Shown here: in pieces, positions 26,029-34,140 of the stretch | How the letters are laid out: each line of letters starts with the position of its first letter | Numbering within the stretch: the first letter of the stretch is position 1 | Source: Bin87 sp963665395 | GTDB taxonomy: Bacteria > Chloroflexota > Dehalococcoidia > Lucifugimonadales > UBA3495 | Direction: 5' to 3' | DNA length: 64,000 nt | NCBI GenBank assembly: GCA_963665395.2 | Contig: OY762251.1 | Coordinates: 1,240,001 to 1,304,000, forward strand | Notes under the pieces: generated by a model | The model's database searches: none | What the model saw: only the letters and a program-made list of their open reading frames with translations | Told to the model about the DNA's origin: nothing | Program-made: the position numbers and the translations under genes

Positions 26029-27282
26029 TTGCAAGCAGCCACCCCGGCCGTCCGCCCAAGGCGGATGAAGCAGAACCGGGTATTCATCCTCAGCAGCCTC
26101 TCCGTGGGACACGGCCTGTCCCATATGTTCGACCAGGGCTTCCCCCTGCTGGTCACCGAAATCGCCAAGGCCATGGGCCTGGGCACCTTCCACACCGCGA
26201 CGCTGTTCGCCGTGCGCCAGGGCGGTTCCAGCGCCACCAGCCTGGGCGGCGGCCCCCTGATCGACTACCTGAAATCCTATTGGGGCCTCATCCTCACGGC
26301 CTGTATGCTGGGGCACGCCGTCACCTTCGCGCTCATCGGCGGCGCGCCCACCTTTCCCCTGCTGCTGCTGGTGGTGCTGTTCCTGTCCATTCCCGGCTCC
26401 CTGTGGCACCTGCCCTCGGCAGCGGCCATCTCCCAGCGTTTCCCCGACCGGCGCGGCTTCGCCATATCCATGCACGGGTTCGGCTCCAACCTGGGCAACG
26501 TCAGCGGCCCGGTGGTAGCCGGGGCCTTGCTGGGCGCGGGGTTCCTCATCTGGCGGCACATTTTCTTCATCTACGCCGGCCTGGCCCTGATTATGACGGT
26601 GTTCGTGTGGTGGTCCCTGCGCGGCGTGGGCCAGGACGACTCCCCCGCCGGCGTGCGCAACCTGGCCGGCCAGTTCCAGAGCGCCCTGCGGATGCTGAAG
26701 AACCCCATCGTCATGGCTCTGATCTTCGCCGCCCTGCTCCGCGGCATCGGCCTCAGCGCCCTGTTCAACTGGACGCCCTTCTACCTGCGCGAGACCCTGG
26801 AGATGAGCACCCTGCAAGCTGGCGTCTATTACGCCCTGCTCACCGGCATGGGCATCATCTCCGCGCCGGTGCTGGGCTGGCTGTCCGACGCCTGGGGACG
26901 CAAGGCTGTGCTGGTGCCCGGGTTCATCATCGCCGCGCTGCTGTCTCTGGCGGTGGTCAGCGTGGGATCCAGCCTGCTGCTCATTCCCATCATGGCCGGA
27001 TTGGGCCTGTTCAGCTTCGCCCTGCACCAGATCATCCAGGCGTCGGTGCTGGACTACGTGGGCCAGGGCACCGAGGCCACCGCCATCGGGCTGCTCTTCG
27101 GCATCAACGGCGTCATCGGCATCGGCTCCCCCTTCCTGGCCTCGGCCATCATCGAGCATTGGGGCGGCTACGGCTCCGTGTTCTACTACGCCGGCATCCT
27201 GACGGCGATCACCGCCGTCATCGTGGTGGTCATACCCCTGCGGAATCCCGACGCCACGGGGGCGATCCAGGCCCGGCGATGA
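26029..27282 (+). CDS. MFS transporter
   Basis: A 417-residue protein with about 12 membrane segments. The loop 2-3 region (GGGPLIDYLKSYWG) and the 8-9 counterpart LGWLSDAWGRKAVLVPG carry the major-facilitator G-x-x-x-D-x-x-G-R pattern. ISQRFPDRRGFAISMHGFGS is typical of the antiporter-like helix 5 region. The start is taken as the TTG at 26029 with AGGAGG four bases upstream; an ATG at 26065 (residue 13) is the alternative. Substrate unknown. The next gene overlaps its stop codon by 4 nt. Confidence 0.85.
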   Translation: MQAATPAVRPRRMKQNRVFILSSLSVGHGLSHMFDQGFPLLVTEIAKAMGLGTFHTATLFAVRQGGSSATSLGGGPLIDYLKSYWGLILTACMLGHAVTFALIGGAPTFPLLLLVVLFLSIPGSLWHLPSAAAISQRFPDRRGFAISMHGFGSNLGNVSGPVVAGALLGAGFLIWRHIFFIYAGLALIMTVFVWWSLRGVGQDDSPAGVRNLAGQFQSALRMLKNPIVMALIFAALLRGIGLSALFNWTPFYLRETLEMSTLQAGVYYALLTGMGIISAPVLGWLSDAWGRKAVLVPGFIIAALLSLAVVSVGSSLLLIPIMAGLGLFSFALHQIIQASVLDYVGQGTEATAIGLLFGINGVIGIGSPFLASAIIEHWGGYGSVFYYAGILTAITAVIVVVIPLRNPDATGAIQARR

Positions 27283-27896
27283 GGACATCCCGCCAACCCG
27301 ACGCCGCGCCGGCAGCCAGCCTCCAGGAACTGCCCCGCGGCTACCACATCGCGCTGAGCCGCATCATCATCCTGTCCATCCTGAGCTACGGCCTCTACTG
27401 GCTCTACTGGATGTACCGCACCTGGCGGCAGTACCGCGACCACACCGGCGCGGAAGCCTACCCGGTGTGGCACGCCCTGACCCAGCTGGTCCCCATCTAC
27501 GGCCTCTTTCGCCTCCATCGCCACGCCGCCGCCTACCGGACGCTGATGCAAGACCGGGGGATGACCACCAGCATCAAGCTGGCGCCCATCATCATCCTCG
27601 CCGCGCTGGGCGGCATCGTGGCGGTCGTCAACGTGAGTCCCGGCATAGCCATCACCGGCCTGAGCCACCCCGGTCTGGCGCTGACCCTGGACGTGTCGGC
27701 CTGGGTTGGCGTCGCCTTTGCCGTCGGCATAATGTGCTGGATCCAGTCCAACGTCAACCGCTATTGGGCGGAATTTGAAAGCGGCCCCCCGCCGCCGGCC
27801 CATTTCGGCCGGGGCGAAAAAATCGTAACCACCCTGGGCGTCCTCCTCTGGATATTGAACATCGCCGGCTACGCCATCCCCCCGCCGGCCGGCTGA
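27279..27896 (+). CDS. Four-helix membrane protein, DUF4234-like
   Basis: A 205-residue protein. The segment RIIILSILSYGLYWLYWMYR followed by TWRQYRDHTG is the hallmark of DUF4234-type proteins; three more hydrophobic helices follow (LAPIIILAALGGIVAVVNV, VGVAFAVGIMCWI and VTTLGVLLWILNIAGYAI). The ATG overlaps the TGA of the MFS gene (ATGA), so the two are translationally coupled. Function is unknown; it may be an accessory subunit of the transporter. Confidence 0.75.
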   Translation: MRTSRQPDAAPAASLQELPRGYHIALSRIIILSILSYGLYWLYWMYRTWRQYRDHTGAEAYPVWHALTQLVPIYGLFRLHRHAAAYRTLMQDRGMTTSIKLAPIIILAALGGIVAVVNVSPGIAITGLSHPGLALTLDVSAWVGVAFAVGIMCWIQSNVNRYWAEFESGPPPPAHFGRGEKIVTTLGVLLWILNIAGYAIPPPAG

Positions 27897-28004
27897 TTAG
27901 CCGACGCGCGCCTCACGCTCGCCCACTTTGCTCAACTTCACAGGAAATCCCCGCTCCCTTGATGGGAGAGGGTTAGGGTTAGGGTGAGGGTGAGAGCTCA
28001 GGGG

Positions 28005-28733
28005 CTACTGCGGGTACTCCAGGAACGGAACATCCGGCGCGTCTGCTCCGGGTTCCTCCTCTTCTTGCCCGACCACGAAAGGCAGGGTGCGCAAGCCCGT
28101 GGCGGCGCTGAAGATCTCCGCCCGTTCCACGGCCCGGCTCCGGTCGTGGTCCTGCACCGTCACGGATATTTCCACAACGCCGCAGACCACGTTCCCCTGC
28201 TCGTCCTCGCAACGGATGATGCAGTCCGCATCTTCCAGTTCGTCGGCCTGTTGCCGGCTGATCCGGCCCGCCCGTATTGCCGGGACCAGAATCTCACGCT
28301 CAAATTCGGGAGCACTGCTCTGTTCGCTGGCGTGGAGGACGATGGCTCGCTCCATGCCCAGGTATCTCCGGACCATCCGGCGAGACCTCTCGATGGCCCG
28401 GGCCTCGTAATCATGGCCCATGAGATTGGAGATCTGGCCGGACATACGGGTCTGACCCCCTTCTAGGTTGGAGATCTGGCCGGACATACGGGTCTGACCC
28501 CCTTCTAGGTTGGAGATCTGGCCGGCCATACGCCTAACGACCCCCTTGATCTCGGCCACGTCCTCTTCCAGCCGCGTGAACCGGGCCGGGAGCTGCAGCA
28601 ACTCCTGGGTGAGGATCTCCTTTCTCAGCTCCTCCCGCAGGTCATCATCCTTCCGAATGACCTCCACCAGGTGCTTGTGAAACTCCCGTTGCAGGTCGGG
28701 GTTCCCGTCCAGGGCATCCAAAATGTCCTGCAT
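28005..28733 (-). CDS. Coiled-coil protein with PD-(D/E)XK-like C-terminal domain
   Basis: A 242-residue protein from ATG 28733 (an upstream in-frame ATG at 28892 would read through a REP-like repeat and is rejected). Residues 1-60 are charged helix, then three near-identical 14-residue units M(S/A)GQISNLEGGQTR form a trimeric-type coiled coil. The C-terminal domain has ELEDADCIIRCEDE, then GVVEISVTVQDHDRSRAVER and a final beta-strand LPFVVG. The D...ExS layout resembles a degenerate PD-(D/E)XK nuclease fold. The protein encoded at 30292-31218 has the same architecture and C-terminal pattern. Confidence 0.65.
   Translation of the reverse strand: MQDILDALDGNPDLQREFHKHLVEVIRKDDDLREELRKEILTQELLQLPARFTRLEEDVAEIKGVVRRMAGQISNLEGGQTRMSGQISNLEGGQTRMSGQISNLMGHDYEARAIERSRRMVRRYLGMERAIVLHASEQSSAPEFEREILVPAIRAGRISRQQADELEDADCIIRCEDEQGNVVCGVVEISVTVQDHDRSRAVERAEIFSAATGLRTLPFVVGQEEEEPGADAPDVPFLEYPQ
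28430..28535. repeat. 42-bp tandem repeat inside the coiled-coil gene
   Basis: Two full and one partial copy of a 42-bp unit (core TAGGTTGGAGATCTGGCCGG) encode the repeated 14-residue coiled-coil unit. The first two copies are identical over most of their length, indicating recent duplication. Confidence 0.8.
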
Positions 28734-28829
28734 CGTGGTGATGTTGTTTTGCGGCGTCACGGCGTTCACCTGCTTCTCATTATACCCTTTCCCCACCCCC
28801 TTTGCAGACCCGCAAAGTCGGGATGAGCC

Positions 28830-28890
28830 GCTGCCGTCAGACGCGCTCAATCCTGATAATCCGTCCCATCCTGGAAATCCTGCTTCTGAC
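28830..28890. repeat. Half copy of the REP-like palindrome
   Basis: CAATCCTGATAATCC followed by GAAATCCTGCTTCTGACAAT, the right half of the TCAGAAGCAGGATT family, lying between two divergent genes (28733 and 28984). Confidence 0.6.
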
Positions 28891-28983
28891 AATCCTCAAG
28901 CGGGTGCTCGTGAGGTCTCCCCGACGGAGCGGTGGCAAAACGACTATAATGGCCCACGACGCGCACCCGGAGGTCGCCCGCCC

Positions 28984-29505
28984 ATGACTATCGCACCGGA
29001 CTTGCCGCCGCCCGGCGTTCAAAGCACGACGGATCGTCTCCAAATCAGCAACCGACTCCTCGTCCACGCCCGCGAAGAGCTGGCCAAAGGCCACCGCTTG
29101 CAAGCCGGCGAGAAGGCGTGGGGAGCGGTGGTGCAGCCCATCAAGGCCATCGCCGAACAGCGCGGCTGGCCGCATCAATCCCATCGGGACGTGATGGAAG
29201 TCGCCCGACAGGTTGCCCTTGAGTACGGCATTGACCACGAACGGGGTGAGGCCCTGACGGACGCCTACCGGGTCGGCCACGAGAACTTTTACGAAAACCA
29301 GTACAATATTGAAGAACTGGCCTGGCTGGTCGAGCGGGTTGAGGGCCTGGTCCCTTACCTGCATCGGCTCACCGCCGCGCCGCCGCGCCCGTTCACCATC
29401 ACCAGCAACACGCAATTGCGACGCCTGCGCCGTTTCACCGGCAACGACGCCCTGGAAATCGGCGACCGCTCCCCAGACGGCTTCTCCCGAAAATCCCGCT
29501 TCTGA
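28984..29505 (+). CDS. HEPN/PaREP1-like protein
   Basis: A 173-residue helical protein. The block LQISNRLLVHAREELAKGHRL followed by QAGEKAWGAVVQPIKAIAEQ matches the GD-x(3)-AAEKAW helix of the two 128-residue proteins at 13062 and 46670. YRVGHENFYEN (His99) stands where those proteins have R-x4-H-x3-CFY, but the spacing is R-x2-H, so catalytic competence is doubtful. GGAGG is 10 nt before the ATG. It is divergently transcribed from the coiled-coil gene at 28733. The end of the gene (KSRF) runs into a REP-like half repeat. Confidence 0.62.
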   Translation: MTIAPDLPPPGVQSTTDRLQISNRLLVHAREELAKGHRLQAGEKAWGAVVQPIKAIAEQRGWPHQSHRDVMEVARQVALEYGIDHERGEALTDAYRVGHENFYENQYNIEELAWLVERVEGLVPYLHRLTAAPPRPFTITSNTQLRRLRRFTGNDALEIGDRSPDGFSRKSRF

Positions 29506-29514
29506 CCAATCCCC

Positions 29515-30150
29515 CTTGACCTCATCATATCAGAACTTATATCCTAAATACGTCTAGGCAAAACAGCTGTTTCCATCACGTTCTCAAAAGGCAGGATTTC
29601 ACTTCGACGGCCAACCCCGTCAGTTTCCAAATCGCAACGGTCGCACTCGGCAAGGCTCTGTTAGACCCGACCCACCTCACCATGATTGCCGGCTGGACCA
29701 CCGGGACTGTCCGTGCCCGCGCGCCGGTACGCCTTTGGCGTACTGAGTACACGAAAAAGTAGGGAAAAATAGTTGCGTACCCAACCGGCCGTATGCTGAC
29801 AACGAAGTGCTGAAAGTCCGCCCCTGGCGGGTTGCCAAATCCGCCCCTGGCAGGCTGGCAAGTCCGCCCCTGGCGGAAAATCCTGCCTTCCAATCCGAAA
29901 AACCCCGCTCATGGCGAGCCTGTCGAACCACAAAACCCAAAGGAGGCCAACCCACCGAAACACCCAACCCGCACCCACCCTCCGGCGGAAGAATGTCAGC
30001 AGCCGGATTTCCAGGATTTGACGGATTAGCCGGATTGGGGCCGTTGGACGGTAGTGATACTCCCAATCCTGTCCATCCTTTCAATCCGGCAAATAACGTC
30101 ACCCCGTACTTGATACGGGGCCGGCTTCTGACCATCCGCTAAACCGGGTC
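29515..30150 (+). repeat. About 640-bp dispersed repeat, copy 1
   Basis: Nearly the same sequence occurs in inverted orientation at 53790-54428. Landmarks shared in order: CTAGGCAAAACAGCTGTTTC, the phrase TTCACTTCGACGGCCAACCC, GAGTACACGAAAAAGTAGGG, a short tandem array based on GCCCCTGGCGG (29818-29877; three core units here, four in the other copy), and an REP-like palindrome ending CCGGCTTCTGACCAT. No convincing gene is present. It fills the whole intergenic region 29506-30291. Confidence 0.75.
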
Positions 30151-30291
30151 CGCGCCAGGGGCCATGCGCATTGACATCCTCGCGGCAAGCGTGCATCGTC
30201 TATCCCATGCGCGCCCTCTTGGCCGGCATCTCCGGCGCCAACGCGGTACAATGGAAAAGTCCAAACCAGCCAATCCCAGAGAGACCCAACG

Positions 30292-31218
30292 ATGGCCACC
30301 GAGAACGAACCCACCATCCAAAGCCTGGCCGAAGGACAGCAGAAGCTCGCCGATGGGCAGCAGGAGCTCGCCGAAGCGCATCAGAAGCTCGCCGAGGGGC
30401 AGGAGAAGCTCTCCGAGGGGCAGCAACAGCTCGCCGAGGGGCAGCAACAGCTTACGTCCCTGCTCACTGATTTCATCGAGGAGCAGCGCAGGGTCAACGC
30501 GAGCGTTGAACGTCGCCTCCAAACGATGCAGGACGATATCGACGAGCAACGCAAATTTATGGACGAACAGCGCGAGTTCAACGAGCAACAGCGTATGTTC
30601 AACCGGACCCAGCGCAGCATCAGCGATGAGATTGAGCGAAGGGTTAGACAGATTGAAGATGACTTGATTGAGCAGCGCCAGTTCAATACAGAGCAGCGCG
30701 AGTTCAACCAGGAACAGCGCATCTTCAACCGGGCGCAGCTCGAGTTCAACGAGCGCGTGGAACGCCGTCTTGCCGCTATGCACAACGACATCGCCGAGGT
30801 GAAAGGCGGCCACGCCCGCACGGAAACCCTCCGCCGGGCCGAGGCCATCGCATCGGCGCTGCGGTTCAGCTACGAGCGGATGCTGTCCGCCGGCGAACTG
30901 CAAGACATGGTTCGTGAGAACCCCGACAGAGGCATCCCCGCAAACGAGTTGGACAGTTTCAGCAAAGCCGACCTGGTGATAAAAGCCAAAGACGGCGACC
31001 TGCTCACTAATTACATCGCCGTGGAAATATCATATACTGCCGACCAACGCGACATCGACCGGGCGAAGAGAAACGCCGAATTCCTGACCAAGTTCACCGG
31101 ACGACCGGCCCACGCCGTCGTCGCCAGCGTCAGAAACGACAGCGTAGTGAGCAACCTGGTCAGCGTCGGCTACGTCAACTGGTACAGTATTCCCCTGCGG
31201 GTTTTGCAGACGGCGTAG
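30292..31218 (+). CDS. Long coiled-coil protein with PD-(D/E)XK-like C-terminal domain
   Basis: A 308-residue protein. Residues 10-55 are a run of 7-residue units (x-LAEGQQ), residues 60-165 a Q/E/R/F-rich coiled coil with repeated EQREFN(E/Q)(E/Q)QR(M/I)FNR segments. The globular end (about 190-308) has a helical ETLRRAEAIASALRFSYERM, ELDSFSKADLVIKAKDGD, then IAVEISYTADQRDIDRAKRN, matching the D...VEIS arrangement of the protein at 28005. The E-x-S (not E-x-K) suggests an altered nuclease site. Likely a DNA- or membrane-associated structural/nuclease protein; family unresolved. Confidence 0.65.
   Translation: MATENEPTIQSLAEGQQKLADGQQELAEAHQKLAEGQEKLSEGQQQLAEGQQQLTSLLTDFIEEQRRVNASVERRLQTMQDDIDEQRKFMDEQREFNEQQRMFNRTQRSISDEIERRVRQIEDDLIEQRQFNTEQREFNQEQRIFNRAQLEFNERVERRLAAMHNDIAEVKGGHARTETLRRAEAIASALRFSYERMLSAGELQDMVRENPDRGIPANELDSFSKADLVIKAKDGDLLTNYIAVEISYTADQRDIDRAKRNAEFLTKFTGRPAHAVVASVRNDSVVSNLVSVGYVNWYSIPLRVLQTA
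30334..30455. repeat. 21-bp tandem repeats coding for heptads
   Basis: Six imperfect copies of a 21-bp unit (core GCCGAGGGGCAGCAGAAGCTC) encode the LAEGQQK heptads at the N-terminus of the coiled-coil protein. Confidence 0.8.
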
Positions 31219-31302
31219 CCCCCCGCAATTGACGCTCCCGACCGATTTTGCGTACAATCTAGCTACCAACGCATCAAACTTCCACCCGGAGGTTACGAAA
31301 CC

Positions 31303-31659
31303 ATGCCCATTACCCAGAACGGCGTCGAACTCACCGTCGAGATTTCGGAAAAGGCCGCCGAGAAAATCAAGTATTTCGCCCACAAAGAGGGCATCACCGA
31401 CAACGTGGGCCTGCGCGTCGCCGTCAAGGGCGGCGGCTGCTCCGGCCTCACCTACGACCTCACCATCACCGACCAGGAACGCGAGTCGGACAAAATCGTC
31501 GAGCAGTACGGCGTCAAGGTGATGGTGGACAAGAAGTCCTACATCTACCTGGTCGGCACCCAGCTGGACTTCTCCGACGGCCTCAACGGCAAGGGCTTCG
31601 TCTTCGAGAACCCCAACGCCAAGAAAGCCTGCGGCTGCGGCACCTCCTTCGCCGTCTGA
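31303..31659 (+). CDS. erpA: A-type iron-sulfur cluster carrier (IscA/ErpA family)
   Basis: A 118-residue protein. The three ligating cysteines are present: Cys46 in GGGCSGLTY and Cys110/Cys112 in KACGCGTSF. Length and the EISEKAAEKIKYFAHKEG opening fit the family, which receives a [2Fe-2S] or [4Fe-4S] cluster from the scaffold and passes it to apo-proteins. ErpA versus IscA/SufA cannot be decided from sequence. The next gene on the same strand is the Fe-S related YgfZ. Separated from it by two palindromic repeats. Confidence 0.92.
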   Translation: MPITQNGVELTVEISEKAAEKIKYFAHKEGITDNVGLRVAVKGGGCSGLTYDLTITDQERESDKIVEQYGVKVMVDKKSYIYLVGTQLDFSDGLNGKGFVFENPNAKKACGCGTSFAV

Positions 31660-31689
31660 CGCCCAAACCGGCAACATATCCAACGCGGC

Positions 31690-31777
31690 GTAGGGGCGGG
31701 TTTGAAACCCGCCCCTACCTCGTTCCAGCACCCGCCCGCGCCTGTTACCGTAGGGGCGAATAATTATTCGTCCCTAC
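31690..31777. repeat. Two palindromes of the GTAGGGGC...GCCCCTAC family
   Basis: 31690-31718 has the centre GGGTTTGAAACCC; 31750-31777 has GAATAATTATTC and one mismatch (TCCCTAC). The arms are common, the centres differ. Confidence 0.75.
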
Positions 31778-31804
31778 CCGTCGGGAGATTTCAGGAGGCA
31801 AACC

Positions 31805-32833
31805 ATGACCACCACCGCTACCGATCTCCACACCGTCGCCGAGTTCCAGGCCGCCATGGCGCGCGCCGCCGTCTATCCCAGCGACGCCGGCCGCCTCCGC
31901 CTCACCGGCGACGACGCCCGCGACCTACTCAACCGCCTGTCCACCAACCTGGTTGACCCGGCCGGCGAACCGGGCGAAGTGGCCGTAACCGTCCTCACCA
32001 GCGACCGGGGCCGCATCGTGGACCTGGTGTACGTCATCCACTGCGGCGACCATCAGCTGATGCTCACCAGCCCCGGCCAGCAGCAGGCGGTCATCGACTT
32101 CCTGGACAAGTACACCATCATGGAAGATCTGGAGGTGGAGGACGTCACCGACAGCACCGCAATGCTGACCCTGACCGGGCCGGACGCCGCCAGCATTTTG
32201 AGCGGCGCCAGCCCTGATGACGCCCTGGTGGTGGCGCCACCAACTGATCCCGATGACCCGGAACGTCCGCCCTCCTACCATCTGCTGCTCGACGATGCGG
32301 ACGCCGCAAGCCGTATCACCACAGACCTGGAAACCGCCGGCGCGGTGAGCGTCAGCGCAGCCACCGCCGAATCCCTGCGCATCGCCCAGGGCCGGCCGGC
32401 CCACGGCAGCGAGATGAGCGACACCTACAACCCCCTGGAAGCCGGCCTCATCGGCGCCATCGACTTCCACAAGGGCTGCTACATCGGCCAGGAGGTAATC
32501 GCCCGCCTGGACACCTACCACAAGGTGCAAAAGTACCTGGTGTCCCTGAACTTCGACGCCGACCCGGCCCAAGCCGGCGCACTGAAAGGCGCGCGTCTGG
32601 TCAACGCGGATGGCGCGGCCATGGGCCTGGTAACTTCGGCAACCGTTGCGCCGGGGGCGGACGACGCCGGCGCCGGCGTCATCGGCCTGGGCTACGTGCG
32701 CACTGCCGCCGTGCAGGTCGGCAACACGCTGAAAGTGGCATCCGGCGACGATGGCAACGACACCGGCGTCACCGCCCGCATCACCGCCCAGCCGCTGCTC
32801 TTCGGCGGCGAGAAGCCGGGGCCGGAGCGATAG
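31805..32833 (+). CDS. ygfZ: YgfZ/GcvT-type folate-binding protein
   Basis: A 342-residue protein. The YgfZ signature is intact: DFHKGCYIGQEVIARLDTYH (KGCYxGQE), preceded by the GcvT-like N-terminal domain (LTGDDARDLLNRLSTNLV, VLTSDRGRIVDLVYVI, LTLTGPDAASIL). YgfZ proteins use tetrahydrofolate and the Cys of this motif to maintain Fe-S enzymes such as the MiaB radical-SAM protein. Encoded beside the A-type carrier, consistent with a shared Fe-S role. GGAGG-like purines precede the ATG at 31805. Confidence 0.88.
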   Translation: MTTTATDLHTVAEFQAAMARAAVYPSDAGRLRLTGDDARDLLNRLSTNLVDPAGEPGEVAVTVLTSDRGRIVDLVYVIHCGDHQLMLTSPGQQQAVIDFLDKYTIMEDLEVEDVTDSTAMLTLTGPDAASILSGASPDDALVVAPPTDPDDPERPPSYHLLLDDADAASRITTDLETAGAVSVSAATAESLRIAQGRPAHGSEMSDTYNPLEAGLIGAIDFHKGCYIGQEVIARLDTYHKVQKYLVSLNFDADPAQAGALKGARLVNADGAAMGLVTSATVAPGADDAGAGVIGLGYVRTAAVQVGNTLKVASGDDGNDTGVTARITAQPLLFGGEKPGPER

Positions 32834-32861
32834 GTGTGGTCACCTGGATAAGGAGATAGAA

Positions 32862-33131
32862 ATGCTCAGGACCGTCAAAGCCAGATTTATCAACGGTGCT
32901 CTGGTTCCCATCGAGGCGCTGGGCCTCAAGGAAGGAGACGAAATTCTAATCACCGTGGACACCAGAACCGCCGTGTCCGCCATGTCTGCCGAGGAAATGA
33001 CCGAACGGTCAAAGGCGGCCGCCGGCGCTTGGGCGGATTCCATAGACGCGGAAAAATTGCTCCGGGACATCTACACGTCCCGTCACCGGGGACTTGATTG
33101 CGACTGCATCTATTGTGGGCCAAAGACATGA
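32862..33131 (+). CDS. DUF104-type antitoxin
   Basis: An 89-residue protein. LRTVKARFINGALVPIEALG and KEGDEILITVD form the short beta-rich AF2212/DUF104 antitoxin domain at the N-terminus. The remainder is helical (SAEEMTERSKAAAGAW) and ends with a Cys-containing CDCIYCGPKT. AAGGAGAT precedes the ATG at 32862, which is preferred to the longer frame. The PIN-domain gene starts 4 nt after its stop, the normal order for an antitoxin followed by its toxin. Confidence 0.78.
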   Translation: MLRTVKARFINGALVPIEALGLKEGDEILITVDTRTAVSAMSAEEMTERSKAAAGAWADSIDAEKLLRDIYTSRHRGLDCDCIYCGPKT

Positions 33132-33135
33132 CGGT

Positions 33136-33528
33136 ATGAGCAACTTGCTGGACACCGACTGGGCCATTCACTACCTGAACGGCAACCCACAGGTGATGCG
33201 CCGCCTGGACTCCCTCCGTCCGGACGGGGTCAGCATCAGCATAGTATCCGTGGCCGAGCTATACGAAGGGATCGTGAACAGCCCCAACCCAGAAGATGAC
33301 GAAAGGGAATTGGCTGATTTCTTACAGCCATTTCCATTGATCAACCTGAATTTAGCCATCTGCCGGATATTCGGTGTGGAGCGCGCCAGGCTACGCGCCG
33401 CCGGAACCCCCATTCAGGACATGGACTTGCTAATCGGCGCCACCGCCCTTCGCCACGACCTTACCTTGCTTAGCAACAACCGGCGGCACTTCGAGCGGCT
33501 GCCGGGCTTGCGCATCATATCGGCATAG
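33136..33528 (+). CDS. PIN-domain toxin (VapC family)
   Basis: A 130-residue protein with the acidic active-site pattern of PIN RNases: Asp in NLLDTDWAIHYLNG, Glu41 in SVAELYEGI, and Asp residues in IQDMDLLIGATALRHDLTLL with SNNRRHFERLPGL at the end. VapC toxins cleave tRNA or rRNA and are held inactive by the co-encoded antitoxin, here the DUF104-type protein 4 nt upstream. ATG 33136 chosen because it follows the antitoxin stop directly and gives the standard length. Confidence 0.85.
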   Translation: MSNLLDTDWAIHYLNGNPQVMRRLDSLRPDGVSISIVSVAELYEGIVNSPNPEDDERELADFLQPFPLINLNLAICRIFGVERARLRAAGTPIQDMDLLIGATALRHDLTLLSNNRRHFERLPGLRIISA

Positions 33529-33536
33529 CCGTAACG

Positions 33537-34124
33537 CTACGCCGGCCGGATCCGCCCATCCGCTCCCGCCGTTAGCAGGGCGGCAAACCGATAGCCCCGC
33601 TCGCGGATGGCGTCGCTGCCGCCCTCGTTGCGATCCAGCACCGCCAGCACCAGCCCAACGGTGCAGCCGGCCTCTTCCGCCGCGTCGATAGCGTGAAACA
33701 GCGAGCCGCCGGTGGTGCAGGCATCATCCACGATGGCGACTCTCGCTCCTGCCGGCAGCGGCCCCTCGATCAGCTGCGCCGTACCATATCCCTTGGCTTC
33801 CTTGCGCACGATGAAGGCCGGCAGCGGGCGTCCGCCTTCGGCGGACTGCCATGAAGCCATGGCCACCGCGGCCACGATAGGGTCGGCGCCCAGTGTCGGC
33901 CCGCCTATGGCGGCAATGCCGGCGTCGTCCAGTCCGCCTATGACGGACAGCAGCGCGTTGCCAATAAGATGCGCTCCCTCCGGGTCCAGGCTGAGCAGCC
34001 GGCCGTCGAAGTAATAGGTACTCTTGCGGCCCGACGACAGGGTGAAGTCGCCGTACCGAATCGCCCCTCGTTCCAAGGCCAACTCCAGTAACCGTTCCGC
34101 AATGTTCACGTAAGAAGCGGTCAT
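33537..34124 (-). CDS. pyrE: Orotate phosphoribosyltransferase
   Basis: A 195-residue protein converting orotate and PRPP to OMP. FTLSSGRKSTYYFDGRLLSL is the classic OPRT substrate loop, AFIVRKEAKGYGTAQLIEG the flexible catalytic loop with KExK, and VAIVDDACTTGGSLFHAI the PRPP motif. All catalytic elements are intact, in contrast to the divergent copy at 15809. The ATG at 34124 (GGGGA upstream) is used because the extension to 34190 lies in the NadD gene/REP area. It is 16 nt from NadD and belongs to the obg-nadD-pyrE operon. The stop is back-to-back with that of the PIN toxin. Confidence 0.92.
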   Translation of the reverse strand: MTASYVNIAERLLELALERGAIRYGDFTLSSGRKSTYYFDGRLLSLDPEGAHLIGNALLSVIGGLDDAGIAAIGGPTLGADPIVAAVAMASWQSAEGGRPLPAFIVRKEAKGYGTAQLIEGPLPAGARVAIVDDACTTGGSLFHAIDAAEEAGCTVGLVLAVLDRNEGGSDAIRERGYRFAALLTAGADGRIRPA

Positions 34125-34140
34125 GTCCCCATCCTGTCGA

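Noticed and set aside
27955..27995. Telomere-like GGGTTAGGGTTAGGG run
   Set aside because: Part of a degenerate CCCTCTCCC-type hairpin repeat seen also at 11132-11170; not a chromosome end.
28734..28892. N-terminal extension of the coiled-coil gene to ATG 28892
   Set aside because: The added residues are translated from a REP-like half repeat and have no ribosome-binding site.
29576..30135. Proteins predicted within the 640-bp repeat (ARGGLASLPGADLATRQG type)
   Set aside because: The apparent protein repeat comes from the GCCCCTGGCGG tandem array, has no start site, and both strands are open because of base composition.
30334..30455. Short regularly spaced repeats resembling a CRISPR array
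   Set aside because: The 21-bp units are contiguous, in frame and encode heptads of a coiled coil; there are no spacers and no cas genes.
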